NCBI GenBank assembly: GCA_019775845.1
Contig: JADQAV010000002.1
Span: 1,984,001-2,048,000 of the forward strand
Origin: Myrmaecium sp. VS I D KN 1
Taxonomy: Eukaryota > Ascomycota > Dothideomycetes > Valsariales > Valsariaceae
Reading direction: 5' to 3'
Length of the DNA: 64,000 nt
Shown here: one piece after another, positions 46,755-55,989 of the stretch
Position numbering within the stretch: position 1 is the first letter of the stretch
Layout: the number at the start of each line of letters is the position of its first letter
The notes under the pieces: generated by a model
What the model was told of the DNA's origin: nothing
What the model saw: the letters and a program-made list of their open reading frames with translations, nothing else
Database searches by the model: none
Made by a program: the position numbers and the translations under genes

Positions 46755-47351
46755 TCAACCCAGTCTTCGAGGGTTCGGACTCCTAGTACCTCCAAATTTC
46801 AGCCGAGTCGTGTCCGTGATCTTGACCACTTTGCCGCGCAGATGCTTCCCTTCAGTGCCCATCAATGCCTTAGTCACGGCCTCCCTTCCCTTCCCAAAGC
46901 CCCGAAGAACCAGTTCTAACTCTTTGATTTCCGCGAGCAGGCCCTTGTCCTGGATGACCTTCATTGTGTATGCAGCGAGCTGGTATGCTGCGTCGTATTC
47001 GCCTCGCTGACCCTTTCGAAACCCGATATTTCCGGTAGACAGGCTGACGAGCGCATCCTTATTCGGTTTGGTCAAGGTGATGTGTGTATTGTGTTTCGTG
47101 GATAAGACATGTAGATGATGGATAGGTGTGGGCTCATCGATGGAGAGAACTTTTGCGAATGGTGAGCCTGAACCACTGGCCCCGTCCAGTGTGTTTTGAA
47201 TGATGGAGGTCAAGTCAGATATGCCGGTATTAGCCTGGACGGAGGACGAGCCCGAGATTTGTCGGAGGATGCCGGCGCGCTGTGATTGAGGACAGAGCGG
47301 CCTCGCTCTGGCGAGCGCAAGTATCGAATGTGTTATAACCGGCCGGCTCAT
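46755..47351 (-). CDS. MRPS18: Mitochondrial ribosomal protein uS11m
   Basis: A single-exon gene of 198 residues. The Arg-rich, Ser-rich N-terminus (MSRPVITHSILALARARPLC) is a mitochondrial presequence. The second half is the S11 fold: HHLHVLSTKHNTHITLTKPN, VSLSTGNIGFRKGQRGEYDA, AYQLAAYTMKVIQDKGLLAE, LELVLRGFGKGREAVTKAL and the basic end TRSPNPRRLG. It belongs to the small mitochondrial ribosomal subunit platform, where S11 proteins contact the rRNA near the mRNA exit. The yeast protein of this type is Mrps18. It shares a 243-bp divergent spacer with TIM44, also a mitochondrial protein. Confidence 0.92.
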   Translation of the reverse strand: MSRPVITHSILALARARPLCPQSQRAGILRQISGSSSVQANTGISDLTSIIQNTLDGASGSGSPFAKVLSIDEPTPIHHLHVLSTKHNTHITLTKPNKDALVSLSTGNIGFRKGQRGEYDAAYQLAAYTMKVIQDKGLLAEIKELELVLRGFGKGREAVTKALMGTEGKHLRGKVVKITDTTRLKFGGTRSPNPRRLG

Positions 47352-47594
47352 GGTGGAGGCGGGTGATGGGTGGTGATTGCAATGCCTCTCGACAGCACGG
47401 CGTTCTGCGGAATTCTTGGGGACGGAGGAAACGCACGGACCAACCAGATTTCTTCCGCTGCCGGAGAAGAAGTCGATGGCTTACCTGCGGAGCATCCATC
47501 CTTTCCTCAACAACTATCGCCTCCAATTGCGAGGATCGCCCTCTACGCAACATCGCCATCGTCTTTTTATCCTCCTTGAACTTACCGTTCGAGC
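47352..47594. promoter_or_regulatory. 243-bp bidirectional promoter of uS11m and TIM44
   Basis: The start codons of the two mitochondrial genes face away from each other across this short spacer, so control sequences are presumably shared. No named factor site was recognised. Confidence 0.55.
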
Positions 47595-49276
47595 ATGAGT
47601 CTGTTACGGAGGAACCTCTGTGTGGCGCGAGCAGGCAAGCCCGGTGCCGCTCTCTCTTTCGCCTCTTCAGTCACCGCATCGCATTCCCGAACGGTGGCCT
47701 TCAGCCGGCTTTTGAACACCCTGACCGAATCGCAACGGCCGGATAGGCTTAGCAGACTCTCTACGTCTGTTATCGGCTCCGCTCGGGCAGATACTCATTC
47801 GCAGAATGTACTCTTCAGTCCGTACTATACTCTCAGCCGGCAGTTTCACGCCAACTCCCGGCTATTCCAAGGCCCACGACCGGAGGAAGTGAGGGAACGC
47901 GTTGCCAAGGACGAAACTGCCACACCTGGGAAAGATTCGACGGAAGACTCGCAAGCAGGGAAAGGGGCTCAAGACAAGGAAGAGGGAGCAAAGCAGTCCG
48001 AAGAAGGGGAGAAGAAGGAGGAAGAGAAGCAAGAAGCTCCGCCGCCGCCTCCGCCCCACGGCGACAAAACACCTTGGCAGGTCTTTACGGAAACTCTGCG
48101 TAACGAATTCAAGGCCTCAAAGGAATGGAACGAGTCAACTAAGGCTCTGTCTTCGGGTGTCCAGGAATTCACGCAGAATGAGAATGTTCAGCGCGCCCGG
48201 TCTGCGTACACTAAGGCAACAGATGTTGCTAGCTCGACAACTTCCGCTGCTTTAAAAACTACTGGAAGGGTTATTGGCCAAGGACTTGCTAAGACCTGGG
48301 AAACCCCCGTAGTCAAAGGTGTCAGGAAGGGTGTTACGGCGGCAGGCCGCGGTATAGAAAAAGTCACCCGACCTGTCCGCGAGACTGAAGCCTTTAAAAA
48401 TGTAAAGGAGGTCATTGATGACGGTAGCTCCTCCCGGTATGGTGGATGGGTGGAGAAGGAGGAACGTCGCAAGAAAAGGGAGCTGAGGGAGTTGAACGAG
48501 CTTCAAAGAAGTGGACGAAGACCGGGCGAGAAGTTCGAGGAGGATCCGAAGTAAGTTTGATAGGAGAATGTGGTCTAATATGGTCTAACTTGAGAAATAG
48601 TGCGGGCACTAATATCACCGTCCACAAAGATGCGGTGTGGAAGGAGTCCTGGCGGGAGTTCCGTGATTCGAGTCGTCTCATGCAGTCACTCTTCAACTTG
48701 AAGTCCACCTATCAGGAGTCTGAGAACCCTCTCATATCTACCGCGCGAAGCATCTCGGACCGCATCACTGGCTTTTTCGCCGAGAACGAGACGGCCATGG
48801 TGATCAAGAAGTTCAGGGAGATCGACCCAACGTTCCAAATGGAGCCTTTCCTCACGGAGATGCGCGAATACATCTTACCTGAAGTTCTCGACGCTTATGT
48901 CAAGGGTGACGTCGAGGTTCTAAAGCTTTGGCTCTCTGCTGCGCAATACCAAGTCTACGCTGCCCTGATGCAGCAGTACACCACTGCAGGACTGAAATCG
49001 GACGGCCGGATCCTGGACATCAGGAACGTCGATATCCTCTCCGCAAGGATGCTGGAGCCGGGCGAGATACCTGTTTTCATCATAACGTGCCGCACTCAAG
49101 AGGTCCATGTGTACAGGAATGCGAAGACAAATGAACTCGCTGCCGGTATGGACGATAAGGTGCAGCAAGTCACGTACGCGATAGGCGTGACTCGAATCCC
49201 CGAAGACGTTAACAACCCCGAGACTAGGGGCTGGCGGTTGATTGAGCTGCAGAAGAGCGCCCGAGACTACATCTGA
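47595..49276 (+). CDS. TIM44: Mitochondrial import motor anchor TIM44
   Basis: Two exons, 47595-48550 and 48601-49276, joined over a 50-bp intron with CTAAC; 543 residues. The N-terminus is a basic presequence (MSLLRRNLCVARAGK). An acidic/Lys/Pro linker with a run of six prolines follows. Next is the helical segment that binds mtHsp70 and TIM23 (KTPWQVFTETLRNEFKASKE, GVRKGVTAAGRGIEKVTRPV). The C-terminal TIM44 domain binds cardiolipin (NPLISTARSISDRITGFFAE, FLTEMREYILPEVLDAYVKG, RNVDILSARMLEPGEIPVFI). The protein tethers mtHsp70 to the TIM23 channel on the matrix side and drives preprotein import. The linker is longer than in yeast, explaining the greater length. Confidence 0.95.
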
Positions 49277-50614
49277 TCCGATCTACCATTTTCACGTCCG
49301 CTGCGGTTGCATGAACCATCTTTGTAGAGCAGAATGAGCCGCTCCCAACGCGCTACCCCATGGATCGGGGCTTATTCTTTCTGTACCATACTTTTTTTTC
49401 TTTCTTTTGGCATAAGTTTGGCGCACAAAATTCCAGTGGTTCGGAATGTCTCGATAACCCTATCTTCATTGGTGTCACGTCCTACGAATGGGATGGTAGG
49501 ACGGCAGGAGGGAAGCTTGCCAGTGACTGTGGTTAGCGTATGTATGATGTGCATGATCTTCACTCTTGTAACTTATAGTTTCAACTACAATAGACACAGA
49601 CACCCAGAGCTACTCTAGGTAATGGCTGCTTTATTAAGGGCTCCTGTCACCGGCCCGTGTGATTGACACGCTCTCCACGTACCGTATGGTTGGTATCTAC
49701 TACGAGCATAACTCTAAGATGTGGGATAATCTCGTTGACGTCTTTCCAAAGCACAGGGACGAGGTCCGGGAGATTCTGTCGACTGTGATGCAATTGCGCC
49801 TGGATGAGTCCCAAGTAGGGCTCGGGTAGAAGAAGACTGTTTAATATCGATGACAAATAGCCTGTCATCTGTGGAGGGGAGTCATTGTGTTTAGCATTTA
49901 GCATGGCATTCTCAGTCTTCATGGAGACGGTGAGGACTTCCTCCTAAGGCTCAGCCTTCCCCACGTCAGGGTCTCGCTTGCACCGCCACTGATCAAAGCG
50001 CCCCGTTGCCGAATCGTGGGGGAGGGGTCCATTCCTAAGCGAGGGCGCATGGGCGCTGTCGTGCGCGAGTGCTTGTGGTGTTGGGGCACCTCTCCTCTCC
50101 GATGCTTAACTGCCACACAACATCCGCTCCACCGGTGCGCTTACTGCGTGAGAGGCAGGGAGGGGTGCGCTTTTATGGAGCATTCGGATGAAATGAGCTG
50201 ATAGGGTTGCTCGATTGACCTCGAGAGAATTCAAGGGAAATATTCAAGAAACTATAAACAGTGAAGATACCTCTGTACTGGGCTCCTCATAGCCGTCTAT
50301 GGTTACTGTGATTGTGCAGACGCGGTGATCACTACGCTCACTAACAAAGCTGGCTGATGGTCGACTTCTGAAACCTGCCAAAGGATAGGCAGCCGTGGAC
50401 TAATACCATAGCTGGACGATATCAAGAAAAGTCCGAAGCTTTTGGGCTCTCGAAGCATACGGATTCATTCTGAGCTTGTTCAGTCCCGAAAAACGGGGTA
50501 TCAAAGAATAAACATCAGACGACAGGAACGAAGGAGGCGACGCGCTCGCGGGTAGCCCAGACGACGCCCAGATCGCATGATGAGGGAGCACGCTCGAAGC
50601 TCCAACCGAGCATC
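49277..50614. other. Intergenic, convergent 3' flanks of TIM44 and NPR3
   Basis: A 1.34 kb spacer. A 94-codon plus-strand frame starts 58 bp after the TIM44 stop and has hydrophobic stretches, but nothing supports it as a gene. The rest shows no coding region or repeat. Confidence 0.5.
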
Positions 50615-53494
50615 CTACCAATGTCTTACAGTGATCAAAAGATCCTTGTCCTTCACTTGGCCCAGTAAAGCCCAAACTCTCTTCCTTTTCCATCCTTCAC
50701 GCACCGCGATGTCGTCTAAGGCATGCTTGCCATCGAAATATTTCAGAAGCACTGGCCACGCCTCTCGAAGCTCCTTATCCTCGAATGCGCTACCAATGTG
50801 TTCCAACCAACGCGCCTCCAGGGCTGAGGCCTTGGTTGGAGAGAGTACGAGGGATGGTTTCATATCTTTTTGGGAAGGCACTGGCGCCGCGGCCTTCGGG
50901 GTTTTGGTAAGCGGAGAAGTGATCGTAGTTCCGCTTGCTACACTTGCAATACTGCCACGGCTTTCGTGACGCCTCGATTCCGGTGATGTCGGAGATAGTG
51001 GATTCGAATTCGAGCCATTGTTCATAGTAGAACCGAGACTGGAACGGGTAAAGTTGCTCAGGCTCGGAGAGGCTGTTCGGTTGAGGTGAAGCGGAGAAGG
51101 CCTATGTGCAAGTGATGTTTGAGACTGTGGCGAGATGTTGGTGCTGTTCGTAACTCTGATGCTATTAAGAGCACTGCTACTGCTGCCGGTGTCGGACGAT
51201 GGCTTAGCCGGAGAACGGAAAGGTGCCAACCGCGGAGAGAAGAGCGTAGAGGCCGATAAGGCTTCAGGAAGCTCCGATTCGTCCAAATTTGGGGACTTCC
51301 TTGCAGGCGTCATGGGCATTCGCCCACTTAGTGACGAGCTCCTTCCATTATCCAATTTTCCCTCTGATAGCGAGGCTTCTTCATCTTCAATGGCCTTATT
51401 TTTTGCAGCCTCTTCCTCTGCCTTAACCTCCTCGGCTATAAGCGCAGCCACTTCGACCTTGACCTCCGCCGGCACTCTTATCCATGCGAAAGTCCTCAGT
51501 TGTGTAACCCATCCACCTCTCATTAACCAAGCAAGGATATCCATATAAGCAGCCCGGTGGTCGCTACTAGGGATGAACGTGCCGTAAGGTCGAGGAGCTG
51601 CGGAAAGCATATTGAGTATCTTTGGTAACGAGGGAAGCGTCGGAAAGCGTGCTGCAAACGCCGGTATAGCGGCACCTAGAGCCCGCAAATCCGCGTTGGG
51701 TGAAACGATATATGTATCTCGTGGATGTAGTGGGGGGATAAGGCGAGCACGACGCCAATAAACCAAATGACCGGCTATGAACTCGATATCAGGGGGTGGG
51801 ATCGAGTGTAATGTGGCAAGCTTCTGCAATGACTTTGTTGGGACTAAATTGCGAATGTAGAAGGCTAATGGCGTAGCACTGTCTTTTGCATCGCCCTCAA
51901 TTTCTTTGACGAGCGTTTCCGTATCTTCAAGAAGCAGAAGCGCCAGATGCTGGGTAAAGGTAGCATCGGCGGTGTCCTCATCATCGACCACGTTAGCAGT
52001 GGTCAACCAGAGACCAGGCATTTGTGGCTCGGTCGTCCTCGGGATATACGGGATAGAGATTGCTTGGGGGATTTGAAAGGAGGTATCGAAGGACGTATCA
52101 AGGTTAACATGCGCAATCTTAGAACTTGAGATCGAGTCGAAGATGATTGCAATCGATTTTGCCAGAGCAGATTCGAACATAATCTTGTGCCAAACAGAAC
52201 TGATCGGTTGTCCTAGACGATAGTTAACGCATTTCAAATTCGTGAACAAATATTTGGAGATCTTACTGTTTTCTTTCGCCTTATTCTTCACCCCAAGAAT
52301 TTTGACAGACTCTTTCCAAACATAGTTGCTCTTGGCTTGTTGGAACTTCAAGGCCTTCGCGAATTTGCGCACAACATTCTCATACATCTCTTTGACTCGC
52401 AGCTGATATTCCAGTGCCGGAGGGTTCAGTACGAAAACAACGTTGAACATGGTCAGCTCACCATCCACTGCTGTTGTAGAGGCGCTTTTTGCATCCGAAT
52501 CGGCTTCAGAAGGGGCGCGTGAAGCATGACCGGATATCGAATCGTGACCATAGCCCGGCTCGAATCCAGACAGGTCCAGTGTCCCGTTCACTTCATCCTG
52601 GTCTATAAGAACGCCATCCTCTGTTTTGTCTGTAGTAGAACTTTGCCGGGTTTCCCTTGCTGGATTCCCTATGTTGGTCACCTCAGATGCTGTCCGCGCC
52701 TGCATGTCTTGCATCCTCTCCTTCCTTTTCTTTCGCTTTTTCCAATAGCCATCTTCCCTTACAAACATGGGGGTTCCAACAAAAACACAACCTTCGACAC
52801 CAACCTCAAATCTTTTCTTGTTGAAGTTGCGGCCAGGCGTCAACATTTTTTCCAGGGCTTCCGCCCTGAATCCTAACACATTTTCCCATTCGGCGTCTAT
52901 ATCTTTCCCTTTACCCGCCGCTGGTACGTTCGAGCCTTTCAGTCCATTCCTCGTCCGTAAAGAGCCCCCTCCGGAGCCGAGAACATATCCAGAAATATCC
53001 GAAGTATCTTCGGGGCTTTCGCCTTCTAGTTCCTCACCAGCCATCCAACTGACACCGCGACTGGCAGCTCCTCTGCTTCGAGTACCCGAAGCACGTGATC
53101 CAACCTCGGCAGCCGCAGAAACTGTGAAACCCATTCGGCTATCCTTGTCTCGGTTATCATCTCCTACACTCTCCGTGTTCCCATCTCGGCTGACTCTATT
53201 GAGCTCATCTCCACTAAAACCCCTACTTGAGTCTGAGTCGTCGGTGGAGCTGCTATGCTCAGAGTTGTTGCCGGTCTTGCCTGGCGCGCTGGGACTGGAC
53301 CCGTCATCCGTAGTATGGGAGATGCTTCCATACCACCTAGGCGAGGAGTTCAATTGAGGTGTGCGACCCGGAGTCGAGGGTGGATAGTGGAATATAAGAC
53401 GAGGACCCAGAGAATTTGATCGTGTTATCAGGAGGATTGCGAGCAGAGATGGATTTGGCGGCAGCGGAGGAGATGTCGGAACAGAGGAATACAT
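50615..53494 (-). CDS. NPR3: Nitrogen permease regulator 3 (GATOR1/SEACIT subunit)
   Basis: Two exons on the minus strand, 52267-53494 and 50615-52212, giving 941 residues. The start MYSSVPTSPPLPPNPSLLAI leads into the longin-type LLITRSNSLGPRLIFHYPP typical of NPR3. A long Ser/Asp/Gly-rich insertion follows. The conserved blocks ENVLGFRAEALEKMLTPGR, MFNVVFVLNPPALEYQLRVK and KFQQAKSNYVWKESVKIL come next. The C-terminal winged helix ends with YFDGKHALDDIAVREGWKRK and LLITVRHW, which is diagnostic. NPR3 with NPR2 and IML1 restrains TORC1 when nitrogen is scarce, at the vacuole. The 54-bp intron (52213-52266) is a multiple of three and stop-free. GTAAGA, a GTTAAC branch and TAG, plus the family sequence KENRQPISSVWHKI, support its removal. 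Confidence 0.94.
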   Translation of the reverse strand: MYSSVPTSPPLPPNPSLLAILLITRSNSLGPRLIFHYPPSTPGRTPQLNSSPRWYGSISHTTDDGSSPSAPGKTGNNSEHSSSTDDSDSSRGFSGDELNRVSRDGNTESVGDDNRDKDSRMGFTVSAAAEVGSRASGTRSRGAASRGVSWMAGEELEGESPEDTSDISGYVLGSGGGSLRTRNGLKGSNVPAAGKGKDIDAEWENVLGFRAEALEKMLTPGRNFNKKRFEVGVEGCVFVGTPMFVREDGYWKKRKKRKERMQDMQARTASEVTNIGNPARETRQSSTTDKTEDGVLIDQDEVNGTLDLSGFEPGYGHDSISGHASRAPSEADSDAKSASTTAVDGELTMFNVVFVLNPPALEYQLRVKEMYENVVRKFAKALKFQQAKSNYVWKESVKILGVKNKAKENSKISKYLFTNLKCVNYRLGQPISSVWHKIMFESALAKSIAIIFDSISSSKIAHVNLDTSFDTSFQIPQAISIPYIPRTTEPQMPGLWLTTANVVDDEDTADATFTQHLALLLLEDTETLVKEIEGDAKDSATPLAFYIRNLVPTKSLQKLATLHSIPPPDIEFIAGHLVYWRRARLIPPLHPRDTYIVSPNADLRALGAAIPAFAARFPTLPSLPKILNMLSAAPRPYGTFIPSSDHRAAYMDILAWLMRGGWVTQLRTFAWIRVPAEVKVEVAALIAEEVKAEEEAAKNKAIEDEEASLSEGKLDNGRSSSLSGRMPMTPARKSPNLDESELPEALSASTLFSPRLAPFRSPAKPSSDTGSSSSALNSIRVTNSTNISPQSQTSLAHRPSPLHLNRTASPSLSNFTRSSLGSTMNNGSNSNPLSPTSPESRRHESRGSIASVASGTTITSPLTKTPKAAAPVPSQKDMKPSLVLSPTKASALEARWLEHIGSAFEDKELREAWPVLLKYFDGKHALDDIAVREGWKRKRVWALLGQVKDKDLLITVRHW

Positions 53495-54210
53495 TGCGAA
53501 CACCAATGCGACGGACCAATATGTTCTCGAAAGGTAGGATGACGGAGTGTTGCACTTAACAATTGAAGGTCAAAGATCTCGAGGTAAGCGCATTGCGCCT
53601 TGGAAAATGTATATGCAGCGCCATAAGATAGCCTGTCAAGGACTTGTGCGTACGTTCATGATTGCAAAGTCCAGAAGGTTGTAGGTTGTATCGATAGCCT
53701 GCTCTGCCCATCCATGCCCCCGACAATGCGAACGGGTCAAGGTAATTCCACCCCGGTACGGAGCTGATCCGACCCAACGGCGGCGGGGGGCGCGGGACCG
53801 CCGCGGGCGGCCGACAAGAGGCCCGGGCGGGGTACCGGGCTACCCGACTCCGACAGATCGCGGAGGCTGCAGGTGGGCTTGGCTGGGATACTGTACATAC
53901 CTAGTAATTAAAGTACAGTAGTAACATTTCAAGTTATGTGTCAAGCGCCATGTATACATAGGTAGCGCTGCTCAATGAATGGCTCTTGTTCTTAAAGCTA
54001 ACATAGTCTCAGCATTGACTCCACATCTTAGGTAAAGAAGTTGGGATTAGCTCCGCCTTTTTGACCCCCGTTGAGGGTGGCAAAAGCAGTATCAGAGTGC
54101 AATACGGTGCAGATATTCGGTGCCCCGTGGTATCATACAGGTCTACGCCATCTAAACAACCTCTTGAATTCGACAGACACATGCAACATACCAGCCTGTG
54201 GCGTGAGGCA
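53495..54210. other. Intergenic between NPR3 and carrier gene
   Basis: A 716-bp spacer: NPR3 promoter on the left, carrier 3' end on the right. A strongly GC-rich patch lies at about 53765-53850. No gene or repeat was recognised. Confidence 0.55.
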
Positions 54211-55457
54211 TCATACATCGCCCCGAATCTTTCTGAAGAAATCCATGACACCGGTGAAGACAACAAGCAGGATACCACCACCAGGTCCCAACCTAAGGAC
54301 CTTGGGCGTGAAGCCCTTGTAGAGTGCGCCAAAACCCTCTTCTTTCCAAACGGTTCTCAAGGCAGGCCACGCCCAGTTGTACTTGGGTACTGTGCCTGCA
54401 ATCCTGGGGGAGTTTTGAATGCGGGACTTTACAACATCCATGGGCGTGTTTAAGATAGTACCCATGGTTCCACCAACAGCACCTGAGATGAGATCATTTC
54501 TGATCTGGCTTGATTTGTCAGTTGCTTTGGGAAGAAGCGCGCGGACCTGGAAGATACATCCGAAGTAACCCCCATTCCACAGGATGTGGCGCCATAGAGT
54601 ACTTTCCAGACCTTGGTACAATGTCAACGGGCCCTCGGTTTTGATGATCTTCGTTACGCAGTCCACCATGCCAGTGTATTTGTGTGCCTGCGCCTTGTCT
54701 TGTAACCGAATCTTGACCAACTCGAAAGGAACGACGACAAAAGCCTCAGTTGCACCAGCAGTGGCGCCAGTCAATACTGATAGCCCTTGGGTCATCTTAG
54801 GCATATCGAAAAGATTGCGGTAAAACTTCCCCCATTCATCGTTTGCGGCGAACTTCACGGCTCTATTTGACCGATTAGATGATCGGCCCATTGCAATATG
54901 ATTCAAGCGGTACGTGTTACCTCTTTGGCGCCTCCATGAGAATTGGAGCCTCGATACCGCGGTACAATCTTCGGACGCTGTACTGAGTCAGCAACGGTGA
55001 GAACTGTTGCTCAATGGGATTTCGGATTCCTACCCCTCATTTTTGATAATTTTCCGGAAGCAGTCGAACATGCCCTTGTACGCCTCATCACCAGTTGCTG
55101 ACGCAGGTTGCAGTTGCCTGACGGGGTTAGGCACTGCCATTATAGTCGTTGGCCACCGGTACACAGCTTACACTCTAGTCTTGACAACGTCCAGCGGGTA
55201 CCTGCACGCTTGTTAGCGGATATTCAGCTAGGAGGCGCAAGCCTTCATACATTACAAGAATCTAACGAGGATATCACAATTAGCTTTGAAACAGAAGTAG
55301 GTCCAAGTAGCGCGCTGTGAAACTCACTTCCGACACACCGGCGACGGCACCTGCTCAAGAACGAAGGTTAGCAGATATCACCAAGGTAGACCCCAATGTG
55401 GCATAACGGACCTGCCGCGAACTGGTAAATGAATGGCAGAGGCTTCTGGTCCGTCAT
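54211..55457 (-). CDS. Mitochondrial oxodicarboxylate-type carrier (ODC family)
   Basis: Seven exons on the minus strand: 55412-55457, 55328-55350, 55251-55261, 55172-55201, 55034-55117, 54921-54977 and 54211-54862, giving 300 residues, the carrier norm. Three carrier signatures PX[DE]XX[KR] are present: YPLDVVKTR, VPFELVKIR and TPMDVVKSR. Context such as YRGIEAPILMEAPKRAVKFA and LESTLWRHILWNGGYFGCIF points to the 2-oxoadipate/2-oxoglutarate carrier group (yeast Odc1/Odc2) of the inner membrane. The start is MTDQKPLPFIYQFAAGAVAG. Exons 2, 3 and 4 code for only 23, 11 and 30 nt, yet each intron (61, 66, 49, 54, 56 and 58 bp) has good donor, branch and acceptor signals. Frame and family sequence run through all junctions. 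Substrate is inferred by resemblance only. Confidence 0.88.
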
Positions 55458-55989
55458 GTTGTGAATGTGTACCGGGTGACTGGAGTGGAACGGGAAGAAA
55501 ACGAAGGGCTAGGAAAAGCGACAGAAAAGTGGTGGTGTTAAGAGGTAGAATCCCCGGGGACTCAGAAAGTGTTCCGGCGCACTGCAGTTTACAAGCAAGC
55601 CGGGGAAGAGGGAAAAAGTAAGCTGGGCCGACTTCCGGTCCAAGCTCCCATCCTAAACCAATGGAACGAGCCCACTGCGACGGAAGATAACGGGAGATGG
55701 CATGATGGAGGAACACCAGACCCTCCCGGTATCGGCATTCCCACCGACGGCCTCGGGTAATCCGCTACGCCCTATTGCACACAACCAGAAATCGCAGGCA
55801 TTTCCGATTCTTATGCATGAGTTCTTGCAATTTGAGGTTGACGATACAGGTGACCTACTTAATATTCGGCACTTCTGTGAGAGGGATAAGTAACATGAAT
55901 ACGGTATCGCCTTTGCCAAATAGTACGGCCAGCTGGTTATGGGCTTACATAAACGTCTGCCTCCCGGTACCTTGGAGCGAAATAGGGTA
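55458..55989. other. Upstream region of the carrier gene
   Basis: A normal-GC spacer of about 530 bp containing the carrier promoter. It ends abruptly at the AT-rich island. No coding region was supported. Confidence 0.5.

Noticed and set aside
49334-49618. 94-codon plus-strand frame with two hydrophobic stretches after TIM44
   Set aside because: It begins 58 bp after the TIM44 stop, matches no family I know and lies where the 3' untranslated region should be; kept as intergenic.
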